Shown here piece after piece: positions 17,401-25,036 of a stretch of 64,000 nucleotides of DNA. The DNA is from Clostridiales bacterium. Lineage in GTDB: Bacteria > Bacillota > Clostridia > Christensenellales > Pumilibacteraceae. The translations under genes and the position numbers were made by a program. The stretch is from positions 1 through 64,000 of the forward strand of contig JAIDCZ010000014.1 in the NCBI GenBank assembly GCA_029055565.1, written 5' to 3'. Under the pieces are notes generated by a model. The model made no database searches and was not told where the DNA came from. It saw only the letters and a list, made by a program, of their open reading frames with translations. The stretch's first letter is position 1, and the number at the start of each line of letters is the position of its first letter.

Positions 17401-19085
17401 GATTGAGAGGAACAGAATTCCGCGTAGAGAGGGCAGTCGGATTTTAGCTGCTCGTGCGTGCCGACGCCCACTATTTTGCCGCCGTCGAGTACGATAATAT
17501 TATCGCAACCGGACACGGCGCTTATGCGTTGCGATACGAACACTTTGGCGCCGTCAATCTGTTTGACCGCGTTGATAAAGTCGCGCTCTGTGCGGTAGTC
17601 GAGCGCTGAGGTGACGTCGTCGAACAAGTACAGAACGTTGTCGCGGCAGAGCGACCGAGCTATTGATACGCGCTGTTTTTGCCCGCCCGACAAGTTTTTG
17701 CCGTCGTTTTCTATAACGCCGTCCAGTCCTATCGACTGCACGAGCTCGGCGGCTTGCGCTACATTCAGCGCTTGAATCAGCCGCTCGTCGGTGGCGGACT
17801 CGTCGGCCACGCGGAGGTTGGACGACAGCGAGCCGCGCAACAGAGCTGCGCGTTGCGGCACGTAACCTATTGCGCGGCGCACTGCGGTAATATCATATTC
17901 GTTTAACGGCTTGCCGCAGAACGATATTTCGCCCTTGGCGGGAATATAGAACTTTTCGGCAAGCGCGATTACGGTGGACTTGCCGCTGCCGGTGCCGCCG
18001 ATAATGCCCAGCGTTTGCCCGCGCTTGAGCGTGAACGATACGTCGCGTACGTCGTAGTCGCCGTCGTAGGCGAAGTACACGCCGTCAAAGCGCAGTACTT
18101 CGTCGCAGTCGCTCGGAATATCGGTAAGCGTGCCGTTGGGTTGCTCGGGCGCGTCCAGCACTTCGTTTACGCGCGCGGCGCACGCCGACGAGCGGGTGAA
18201 GGTGGAAAACACGTTGCCGATGTTGACTATTACGAAAAACGCTTGCTGTAGGTAGTTGATCAGCGCGAACGTTTCGCCTTGGGTAAGCGTGCCGATATTA
18301 ACCTTTACGCTGCCGAACCACAGCACTGCGATTATCGCAAGGTTGACCACCGCAAAGGTGAGCGGGGTGAGCAGAGTGGAAATTCGCGCCGCGCCGATGT
18401 TGGTCTTGGCGGTAGTATCGGCCACGCCGTCGAAGTCGGCTTTGGTGTCCGCTTGCTTGGAAAACGCGCGGATTACGCGCGAGCCGGTAATGCTCTGCGC
18501 GGTGGTGCGCGAAATCTCGTCAAGGTTTTTCTGCGCCCGCTTTACGCGCGGCATAGTGAGCCGAAGCACCAACCATATAGTGCAAGACAGCACCACCGTC
18601 ATGGCAAGGAACATAAGCGACAGAATGGGGTCGATAATCATGCTCATGACGAATGCGCCTATCACCACGAACGGCATGCGCAGTACCAGCCGCAAGCACA
18701 GATTGACCGCGTTTTGACAGCCGGTTACGTCGCCGGTGATTCTTGTGACGAGCGACGCGTTGCCTATCTTATCGGTGGTGGAAATAGGCAGCTTGTTTAT
18801 GCGCTTGAACGTCGCTTGCCTAAGCTTAGTGCCGAAGCCCATAGCCACCTTGGCGGCGAGAATCTGGCCGGTAACCGAAATTAAAAATCCCGCTATTGCC
18901 AGCCCGCCTATAAGCAAGCAGTACTTGATTACGTACGACTTGTCGCCGTTTGCTATACCTACGTCGATCACGCTCGCAATTATCATTGGCACCGCAAGCT
19001 CGAAAATAGCCTCTATCAGCTTGCACAGCGGCGCCGCAATCGTGGCGGGGATCATTCCTTTTAGAAATCGCAAAAGTTTAAACAT
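17397..19085 (-). CDS. ABC exporter half-transporter, degenerate-site subunit
   Basis: 562 residues with six transmembrane helices and an ATPase domain. Walker A is GGTGSGKST and the signature LSGGQKQR is canonical. Walker B reads LFDDVTS, with Asp where the catalytic Glu should be, and the switch region reads VSQRISA with Gln in place of His. These changes are the hallmark of the non-catalytic site in heterodimeric exporters, so this protein should pair with the next gene product. The promoter is TTGACA, 18-nt spacer, TATAAT ending 8 nt before the ATG, so the mRNA has almost no leader and no Shine-Dalgarno site. Confidence 0.9.
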   Translation of the reverse strand: MFKLLRFLKGMIPATIAAPLCKLIEAIFELAVPMIIASVIDVGIANGDKSYVIKYCLLIGGLAIAGFLISVTGQILAAKVAMGFGTKLRQATFKRINKLPISTTDKIGNASLVTRITGDVTGCQNAVNLCLRLVLRMPFVVIGAFVMSMIIDPILSLMFLAMTVVLSCTIWLVLRLTMPRVKRAQKNLDEISRTTAQSITGSRVIRAFSKQADTKADFDGVADTTAKTNIGAARISTLLTPLTFAVVNLAIIAVLWFGSVKVNIGTLTQGETFALINYLQQAFFVIVNIGNVFSTFTRSSACAARVNEVLDAPEQPNGTLTDIPSDCDEVLRFDGVYFAYDGDYDVRDVSFTLKRGQTLGIIGGTGSGKSTVIALAEKFYIPAKGEISFCGKPLNEYDITAVRRAIGYVPQRAALLRGSLSSNLRVADESATDERLIQALNVAQAAELVQSIGLDGVIENDGKNLSGGQKQRVSIARSLCRDNVLYLFDDVTSALDYRTERDFINAVKQIDGAKVFVSQRISAVSGCDNIIVLDGGKIVGVGTHEQLKSDCPLYAEFCSSQS

Positions 19086-19093
19086 ACGACACT

Positions 19094-19123
19094 ATTATAT
19101 TATAGTGATAAATGGAATGTCAA
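19094..19123 (-). promoter_or_regulatory. Promoter of the ABC exporter-cysK operon
   Basis: On the minus strand TTGACA (19123-19118), an 18-nt spacer and TATAAT (19099-19094) lie directly before the ATG at 19085. Confidence 0.8.
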
Positions 19124-19124
19124 G

Positions 19125-19370
19125 GTAATTCGGAATTCGGAATTATGAATTCGGAATTAAGAATTATAAAAAGGATGTGATTCTTCGCGGCGCGCTTCGC
19201 GCTTGCTCTGAATAAGCCCAAGGGCTTGCTTCGTAGGACAAAAAGAGATTGGCGCATACGCGGCAATAAGGATGAGATTCCTCGGCGGGCATAAAATGCT
19301 CGGAATACCTTCGGTGCTACGTAGGACAAAAGAGAGAGAATTACCCATTCAGAATTCCGCGTTATCGCGC
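19125..19370. repeat. Composite of palindromic intergenic repeats
   Basis: GAATT-type short repeats (19127-19165) are followed by two half-elements of the GTTGAGATTC / GGAATGAC family (GATGTGATTCTTCGCGGCGC..., GGATGAGATTCCTCGGCGGG...) interspersed with CGTAGGACAAAA segments. Small ORFs in these elements are repeat translations, not genes. This accounts for most of the 350-nt gap 19086-19435. Confidence 0.7.
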
Positions 19371-19374
19371 TCGC

Positions 19375-19403
19375 TTGACAATATGCAAATATTGGCGTAT
19401 ACT
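19375..19403 (+). promoter_or_regulatory. Sigma-A promoter of the Na/Pi symporter operon
   Basis: TTGACA at 19375-19380, a 17-nt spacer and TATACT at 19398-19403. Confidence 0.75.
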
Positions 19404-19435
19404 TAAATAGTATTATATAATAGGGTAGTATCGGT

Positions 19436-21220
19436 TTGGAAGTCTTTACGAGTATTCTCACTTTAATAGCCGGACTGGGCGTGCTCATGATTGGTATGAA
19501 AATGCTCAGCGAGGGTTTGGAACGAAGCGCGGGCAAGGGCATGCGCAAGATGTTCGGCAAAATAAGCAACAATCGCTTTGCCGGCATCGGCGTGGGCGCC
19601 GTTGCTACTGTGCTGGTAAACTCGTCCGCCGCTACCACCGTTATGGTTATCGGTTTCGTAAACGCCGGACTTATGACGCTGTTCCAAGCCACGTCCATTA
19701 TTATGGGCGCCAATATCGGCACGACGCTTACCGGCGTTATTATAGCGCTGTCCGGCTTCGATATAGGCGTGTACATGGCTATACTAGCGTTTATCGGCGT
19801 GGCAATGACTATGTTCGCCAAGCACGATACCGTAAAGAAAATCGGCTCGGCCATAGCCGGTTTGGGACTGATGTTCGTCGGTCTGTCGTTTATGAGCCAA
19901 GCGCTTAAAAGCTCGGCTGTTATGTCCGACGCACTGCAGAAATTGTTCGTGGCCGTTGACTTTCCGCTACTGCTTATACTTATAGGCCTAGTATGCACGG
20001 CGCTGTTTCAGTCGTCCACGGCTATGACCGCACTGGTCGTAACCATGGCGGCGCCGGTTGCCGGCGGCGCGCCCATAATACCCATGCAGAGCGCGCTGTT
20101 CATTATACTCGGTACAAATATCGGCACGTGCGTTACCGCCATAATCGCGTCGTTCGGCGCGAGCACCAACGCCAAGCGCACGGCCGTCATTCACTTGCTG
20201 TTCAACGCCATAGGCACTATCGTGTTCACCACCTTTATTTGGATATTCCAAGACGGCGTGGTGTGGCTGTTCGGGCAAATGACGAGCAGCACGCAAATGC
20301 AAGTCGCGCTGTTCCACGTGTTCTTTAACGTTATAACAACGCTTATGCTCGTTCCGTTTATCAAGCCGCTTACCAAGTTGGCGACGGCGTTCGTAAAGGA
20401 ACGTCGGGGCGGGGACGACGAAGCGCCGCACATGTACTACATTGACGACAGATTTTTGCAGACCCCGCCCATAGCCGTCGCGCAAGTAAAGCGCGAGGTC
20501 GATAACATGGCGACTATGGCAAAGACCAATCTTAAGCGCGCAATGATAGCCGTGTTTACGCAAGATTTGTCCGACCGCGACAAGGTGGAAAAGGACGAGC
20601 AACGCATCAACTTTATCAACAAGGGCGTGAGCAAGTATTTGATCAAGCTGTCGTCGCTGGCGCTTCTTAGGTCGGACGAAAAGTTCGTCGGCTCGTTGCA
20701 CCATGTGGTAAGCGATATAGAGCGTATTGCCGACCACGCCGAAAACTTTATGGAAATAGCAACGGCCATGCGCGAGAACGATTGCGTGTTTACGCAAGAG
20801 GCGCTGGACGAGCTGGAGGATATGTACGACAAGGTTACGGCAATGTTCGACGAGGCAATGTACATTTTTACCAACAACGCCGTGGATAGGCTCAAAGGCT
20901 TTTCCGAGCGCGAGGAGGAAGTGGATATTACCAAGCGCTTGCTCGGCAACAATCACATAGCGCGGCTTAACGCCGGCGGGTGCTCGGTGGAAAGCGGCAC
21001 GTACTTCTATTCCATTATCAGCGCGCTCGAGCGTATTGCCGACCACTTAACCAACATAGCGTTTTCCATTAAGTCGCCGTCCGGCTCTCAACGCGAGGCA
21101 ATGGAAAAAATAGCGTACGAACAGCGCCGCCGTACGCACGAGCGCAAGCACGGCGGCAAAACGCTTGTCGAAGGTCGACGCGACAAGCCGGACGGACAAA
21201 GTCAAGGAGATAACGAATGA
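19436..21220 (+). CDS. Na+/phosphate cotransporter with C-terminal PhoU-like domain
   Basis: 594 residues. Two inverted transport repeats carry the family hallmark: VNSSAATT near residue 61 and LFQSSTAMTA near 190, with GANIGTT and GTNIGTC segments after them. About eight to ten transmembrane helices are followed, from residue 345, by a soluble helical PhoU-like domain (IERIADHAEN, then IERIADHLTN). It would import phosphate with sodium; the PhoU domain may tune activity. The start is TTG at 19436 with AGGG 10 nt upstream; no better in-frame start retains the first helix. Its stop overlaps the ribokinase start. Confidence 0.88.
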   Translation: MEVFTSILTLIAGLGVLMIGMKMLSEGLERSAGKGMRKMFGKISNNRFAGIGVGAVATVLVNSSAATTVMVIGFVNAGLMTLFQATSIIMGANIGTTLTGVIIALSGFDIGVYMAILAFIGVAMTMFAKHDTVKKIGSAIAGLGLMFVGLSFMSQALKSSAVMSDALQKLFVAVDFPLLLILIGLVCTALFQSSTAMTALVVTMAAPVAGGAPIIPMQSALFIILGTNIGTCVTAIIASFGASTNAKRTAVIHLLFNAIGTIVFTTFIWIFQDGVVWLFGQMTSSTQMQVALFHVFFNVITTLMLVPFIKPLTKLATAFVKERRGGDDEAPHMYYIDDRFLQTPPIAVAQVKREVDNMATMAKTNLKRAMIAVFTQDLSDRDKVEKDEQRINFINKGVSKYLIKLSSLALLRSDEKFVGSLHHVVSDIERIADHAENFMEIATAMRENDCVFTQEALDELEDMYDKVTAMFDEAMYIFTNNAVDRLKGFSEREEEVDITKRLLGNNHIARLNAGGCSVESGTYFYSIISALERIADHLTNIAFSIKSPSGSQREAMEKIAYEQRRRTHERKHGGKTLVEGRRDKPDGQSQGDNE

Positions 21221-22164
21221 TTTACGTTCTGGGTAGTATTAACAACGATATATCGCTCGACGTCGAACGCATACCCAAAAAAGGCGAAACGATGATTGCC
21301 GACGGCTGTCAAACCGGCTTGGGCGGCAAGGGCGCCAATCAAGCCGTTGCCATAGCGCGGCTGGCGCGCAAGTACGCCGACGGACGAAAGTCCGTGCATA
21401 TGATAGGCAAGGTGGGTACGGACGCCGTGGGCGCCGAGCTTATTGCCAAGCTTAACGAATATAACGTAGGCACGGAGTACGTGCGGCAAGTGAACAGATC
21501 TACCGGCACCGCGGTGTGTATGGTCGGCGGCAAGGATAACCGTATAATAGTATACGGCGGCGCAAACCTCGGCATAAGCAAGTCGGACGTTGACGAAGCG
21601 TTGCAAAACGCCACAAGCTCCGATACTCTGCTTTGTCAGCTGGAGGTGCCCACGTATATAGTGGGCTACGCTTTGCGCCAAGCGCGTGCGTACGGTATGA
21701 CTACCATACTCAACCCCGCGCCCGCCAAGGAGCTGCCCGACGACTTTTACTGCAATACCGATATTATTACTCCCAACCAAACGGAAACGCAAATACTGAC
21801 CGGCATAAACCCCAAGGACTGGGATTCCCAGCTTGCGGCAATGAAGGAATTTCACCGTCGCGGCGTGCGGTACGTAGTGCTTACGCTTGGCGAAAACGGC
21901 TGTGCCATATCGGACGGCGGCAAGCTGGTTGCGCATATACCGGCGCGAAAGGTGCCGGTTGTAGACACGACCGGCGCGGGCGATACATTCGTCGGCGCAA
22001 TGGCGCTTACCTATCCGCACGTAGGTATGTACTCGTTTAAGGAAGCGTGTTTGTTTGCCACGCGCGCGGCGTCGCTTACCGTATCGCGGCACGGCGCGGC
22101 GGAGAGCATACCGGAGTTCGACGAGGTGTGCGAGCTGTATAGCAATAAAATCGGTGATAAGTAA
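21217..22164 (+). CDS. rbsK: Ribokinase (PfkB family)
   Basis: Phosphorylates ribose (or a related sugar) at C5 using ATP. The 315-residue protein has the N-terminal GSINNDI, GGKGANQA near residue 36, and the catalytic DTTGAGDTF near 248, with TLGENG before it. These fit ribokinase better than fructokinase, but substrate choice within PfkB is not certain. It overlaps the symporter gene by ATGA. No ribose transporter or repressor lies nearby, so the link may be salvage of ribose and phosphate; that is inference. Confidence 0.85.
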   Translation: MIYVLGSINNDISLDVERIPKKGETMIADGCQTGLGGKGANQAVAIARLARKYADGRKSVHMIGKVGTDAVGAELIAKLNEYNVGTEYVRQVNRSTGTAVCMVGGKDNRIIVYGGANLGISKSDVDEALQNATSSDTLLCQLEVPTYIVGYALRQARAYGMTTILNPAPAKELPDDFYCNTDIITPNQTETQILTGINPKDWDSQLAAMKEFHRRGVRYVVLTLGENGCAISDGGKLVAHIPARKVPVVDTTGAGDTFVGAMALTYPHVGMYSFKEACLFATRAASLTVSRHGAAESIPEFDEVCELYSNKIGDK

Positions 22165-22179
22165 TCACCGATTTTTTTA
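22143..22179 (+). terminator. Terminator of rbsK
   Basis: AAATCGGTGAT/ATCACCGATTT with a 5-nt loop and a T7 tract. The left arm lies inside the last codons of rbsK. Confidence 0.88.
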
Positions 22180-22332
22180 GTGAATAGATAATAGTGAATA
22201 GTGAATAGTGAATAGTGAATAATGTCGGACCCGCGGCTTTGCCGCGCCTTATTTAATTTAATAAAATTTTTTTCCTACATTTTTATTTATTCAATCTTAT
22301 CTCTTATTTATTCTATTAGGCGCTTGCGCCGC
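22180..22332. repeat. Intergenic repeat family C, copy 1
   Basis: Starts with four tandem GTGAATA units (22194-22221), then GTCGGAC, a small GC hairpin, TTATTTAATTTAATAAAATT, and ends in the run TCTTATCTCTTATTTATTC followed by TATTAGGCG. The ends are imperfect inverted repeats. Other copies are at 27600, 41383 and 62725. Confidence 0.75.
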
Positions 22333-22590
22333 TCAGCTTTTCCCCGCGTCTACTCCGCCGTCGGGATTTATCATTCGGTAGTCGGGGTTGGTGGGGCGGG
22401 TGCGCTTGGATAACGGCTTGCTCGCGCCGTCGGTTTTTGTAGTCGACTTTTTGGCGGTCGTTTTAGCCTTTGCTTTTGCGGGCTTGGGAAACACTTCCTT
22501 TTTTACCACCTCGTCTGCACCCAGCTCGCTGTCGTTCGCTTTGCCCATTAAATGCTTCCACGCCGATTTAATTCTTTGTTTGATGTCCAT
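22333..22590 (-). CDS. Small basic hypothetical protein
   Basis: 85 residues or slightly fewer, no known domain. The first 20 residues (MDIKQRIKSAWKHLMG) could form an amphipathic helix. The rest is disordered, rich in Lys, Ala and Thr (KAKAKTTAKKSTTK), with a conserved-looking tail NPDYRMINPDGG. I choose the ATG at 22590 because GGAGA precedes it; the longer reading frame lacks a ribosome-binding site. A histone-like or membrane-associated role is conceivable, but I cannot support either. Confidence 0.6.
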   Translation of the reverse strand: MDIKQRIKSAWKHLMGKANDSELGADEVVKKEVFPKPAKAKAKTTAKKSTTKTDGASKPLSKRTRPTNPDYRMINPDGGVDAGKS

Positions 22591-22656
22591 ACTATTCTCC
22601 GTTATTTGTATTGTGCGGATATAGTATTTGTAGCGCAACGGTATAATATTCGGGCA

Positions 22657-22692
22657 TAAAAAATCGACACTCGTTAAAGTGTCGATTTAATC
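22657..22692 (-). terminator. Terminator of mgtE
   Basis: AAATCGACACT/AGTGTCGATTT hairpin with a T6 run on the minus strand, immediately after the mgtE stop at 22696. Confidence 0.85.
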
Positions 22693-22695
22693 TTT

Positions 22696-24075
22696 TTACA
22701 GTGCGAGCTGGATTAGAAGTAACCATGCAAGTCCGTAGTAGGTGACTACCGCCACGAGGTCGTTGATAGTGGTTATGAACGGACCGGAAGCGACGGCGGG
22801 GTCGATTTTCATTTTTTTGAACAGAAGCGGAATGGTGGTGCCGAATAGGCTGGACAGCGTCATTGCCAAGAACAGCGCAAGGCCGATACAGCCCGACATG
22901 GTGAACGCGTAGCCGGCGGTGCAGCCGGTGGTGACGAGCACGAATATTCCGGCGACGAGGCAAGACAGCGAACCTAAAATAATACCGTTTACCACGCCGA
23001 CGCGTAGTTCCTTGAATATCAGCTTTAGCACGCGTTTGCCTTTTAGCTGTTCGTCGCTAAGCACTCGGATTGTTACGGCAAGGCTTTGCGTACCGCCGTT
23101 ACCGGCCATATCCAGCACCAGCGACTGGAAGCTGACTATTATGGGCAGACAGCTGATAACGTGCTCGAACGACCCGACGACGGTGGAAACGCCCAGTCCC
23201 AAAAAGAACAGTATCATTAGCCACGGTATGCGTTTTTTGATCGAGCGGGGGAGCGACTCCTCCATGTCCTCGGCGGACGTAAGACCGGCGAGCTTTGCGT
23301 AGTCGTCGCCCAACTGGTCGTCCACCTCCTCCACGAGGTCGGTGGAGGTAATTACGCCCAGCACCTCGTTTTTGGCGCCGAGCACGGGAATGGAATCCTC
23401 GCCGTAATCCTTTAGACGTTCTATACATTCCTCAATGCTTTCGGTAGCGGCGACCGACGGATAGGAGGTCATTATTATATCGGTAAGCGCGGCGTCCTTG
23501 CGCGCGACTATAAGGTCGCGAAGCACTATGGCGCCGCAGTATTCGCCGTTTTCGTTTTCCACGTAAATGGTGGAAACGTTGTCGTTGTCGGCGGCTTGCT
23601 CTACCATCGTCTTCATCGCTTGCTTAATAGTCATATCGACTTTGACGATGATAAAGTTGGTAGTCATGCGCGAGCCGACTTGGGCCTCGTCGTACGAGTT
23701 TATAAGCTTGATGTCCTCGACGGCCTCGTCGTCCATCAATTCTATAATCTCGCTACGCACGTCCTCGTTAAGCTCGTCCAGTAGGTCAACGGCGTCGTCC
23801 GCGTCCATCGATTCTATAATGTCCGCGGCGCGCTCGGCGTCCATCTTTTCGATGTATTCCTCGGCGTTGTCGAGGTAACTGAAAATATCGGAAATAACGC
23901 TTGGCGGCAGTACGTGCGCCAAGCGCTTGTGCGCGTTTTCGCTGAGCAACGGATATACGTCGGCTATATCGGCTTCGTGGTAGTCGCTTAACGCTTCTGC
24001 CAGTTCGTCGTCCGTAATATCGCTTTCGCACAGCTTTAGCAGACCTTTTAGCAGTTCGGATAATTCGCCGTCCAT
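22696..24075 (-). CDS. mgtE: Magnesium transporter MgtE
   Basis: 459 residues: an N-terminal acidic helical domain (about 1-125), two CBS domains (about 130-250, with ITSTDLVEEVDDQ at the end) and a five-helix pore domain from about 285 containing MAGNGGTQSLAV and the conserved GPFITTINDL. This is the standard MgtE layout; the cytoplasmic domains sense Mg2+ and close the dimeric channel. I choose ATG 24075 because GAGG lies 6 nt upstream; ATG 24087 would place the start before this site. A strong terminator follows. Confidence 0.95.
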   Translation of the reverse strand: MDGELSELLKGLLKLCESDITDDELAEALSDYHEADIADVYPLLSENAHKRLAHVLPPSVISDIFSYLDNAEEYIEKMDAERAADIIESMDADDAVDLLDELNEDVRSEIIELMDDEAVEDIKLINSYDEAQVGSRMTTNFIIVKVDMTIKQAMKTMVEQAADNDNVSTIYVENENGEYCGAIVLRDLIVARKDAALTDIIMTSYPSVAATESIEECIERLKDYGEDSIPVLGAKNEVLGVITSTDLVEEVDDQLGDDYAKLAGLTSAEDMEESLPRSIKKRIPWLMILFFLGLGVSTVVGSFEHVISCLPIIVSFQSLVLDMAGNGGTQSLAVTIRVLSDEQLKGKRVLKLIFKELRVGVVNGIILGSLSCLVAGIFVLVTTGCTAGYAFTMSGCIGLALFLAMTLSSLFGTTIPLLFKKMKIDPAVASGPFITTINDLVAVVTYYGLAWLLLIQLAL

Positions 24076-24182
24076 TTTTAACCTCATTGCAGTGTTGATT
24101 TTTCCTTTATATTATATAATAAAACTCGATTTTCCGCAACAATAAATATAAGGCAATATTAAAGTTATTTTTCCGTTTTGCT

Positions 24183-24210
24183 TATATTGCTAACGCGCGG
24201 CGCATAGTAT
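24183..24210 (+). promoter_or_regulatory. Sigma-E-type promoter of yabPQ
   Basis: TTATATT (24182-24188), then 14 nt, then CATAGTAT (24203-24210) fits the mother-cell sigma-E consensus (ATATT, 14 nt, CATAnnnT). The -10 ends 6 nt before the yabP ATG. In Bacillus subtilis yabP is sigma-E dependent, so site and gene agree. Confidence 0.7.
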
Positions 24211-24216
24211 GTTGGT

Positions 24217-24498
24217 ATGAAAGACGAAAAAATAATCAACGGCAATAAATTTACCTCCCATTCGGTGAACATGACCGACAGAAAAAAGGCGGTTATGACC
24301 GGCATAGCCAAGGTGGACGGCGCTACCGAAACGCAAGTGGATTTGACCACTGCGCTGGGCAGACTGATAGTGACCGGCTCGGCGCTTAAGATCGCCAAAT
24401 TTGACGATACCGACGGCAACCTTACGTTGCAAGGCAATATAGACGGAATAAAGTACGCCGCCGCGCGCGTGCCGCTGCTCAAACGGATTTTCAAATGA
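24217..24498 (+). CDS. yabP: Sporulation protein YabP
   Basis: 93 residues, YabP family, made in the mother cell during sporulation. The typical opening with a conserved S-V-x-M-T-x-R segment (HSVNMTDRKKAVMTG), then VDGATETQVDLTTALGRL and IVTGSALKI are characteristic; YqfC is a related family, but the linked yabQ supports YabP. Probably a leaderless transcript from a sigma-E promoter. It overlaps yabQ by ATGA. divIC, which often follows yabQ, is not here. Confidence 0.88.
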   Translation: MKDEKIINGNKFTSHSVNMTDRKKAVMTGIAKVDGATETQVDLTTALGRLIVTGSALKIAKFDDTDGNLTLQGNIDGIKYAAARVPLLKRIFK

Positions 24499-24764
24499 GC
24501 GAAACGTACGCATTTTTGTTTTGCTTGGGGCTGGGCATCATAGGGCGGTTTTTGTACATGGGCGAAAGTCTGCTTGCAAAGCGCACCGATATTTTGCCGG
24601 TAACCGTAATACTGGACATGCTCGTCGTCATAGTAGTGGGCGGGGCGTTTACGTTGTACGTAATACTTACCGGCAGCGTGCTTGCGCCGTATATGTTTGC
24701 GGCGTTGTTCGGCGGGTACTATATTACGTACAAGCTGACGGCGCGTAGCGCAATTAAGAATTAA
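24495..24764 (+). CDS. yabQ: Spore cortex biosynthesis protein YabQ
   Basis: 89 residues with about three hydrophobic segments, matching the size and topology of the membrane protein YabQ, which B. subtilis needs for spore cortex formation. Sequence similarity is hard to see unaided because the family is short and hydrophobic; the call rests largely on its position directly after yabP with overlapping start and stop codons. The end of the gene runs into GAATT-type repeats. Confidence 0.8.
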   Translation: MSETYAFLFCLGLGIIGRFLYMGESLLAKRTDILPVTVILDMLVVIVVGGAFTLYVILTGSVLAPYMFAALFGGYYITYKLTARSAIKN

Positions 24765-24950
24765 GAACCTACTTCTTTGAAAAGAAGTAGGCAAGAAACT
24801 TTTACGCGTATTGTTGGCATGTAATCACTGCTTAACATGCGTGCGGCGGTTCGCCTAAATAAGGTTGAGATTCTTCACTGCGTTCGGAATGACAAAAAAA
24901 CTATTTTGTCATTCCGATCAACGCGAGGAATCTCATCCTTATTTTTGTGT
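24765..24950. repeat. Intergenic palindromic repeats after yabQ
   Basis: A small palindrome TACTTCTTTGAAAAGAAGTA (24769-24788) is followed by a full copy of the A-family palindrome (24862-24943): GGTTGAGATTCTTCACTGCG, GGAATGACAAAA, then TTGTCATTCCGATCAACGCG and GGAATCTCATCC. No gene. Confidence 0.8.
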
Positions 24951-24960
24951 GTAAAAATAT

Positions 24961-24989
24961 TTGATTTTATTGATAAAATGGTGTAATAT
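24961..24989 (+). promoter_or_regulatory. Sigma-A promoter of tex
   Basis: TTGATT (24961-24966), a 17-nt spacer, TAATAT (24984-24989). Transcription should start near 24996. Confidence 0.75.
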
Positions 24990-25001
24990 AGTATTATGAA
25001 A

Positions 25002-25025
25002 TCGGCAAATTATGCCGACTTTTTT
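25002..25025 (+). terminator. Terminator-like hairpin in the tex leader
   Basis: TCGGCA/TGCCGA with a 5-nt loop, then C and six T, placed between the promoter start and the GAGGAG site of tex. A transcript would meet it after only about 20-30 nt, so it may act as an attenuator. Confidence 0.6.
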
Positions 25026-25036
25026 ACGAGGAGTTT

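Noticed and set aside
19157..19348. Small ORFs with peptides like SKREARREES and RASAKRAAKN near intergenic repeats
   Set aside because: They are translations of the A-family palindromes and recur at each copy; not genes.
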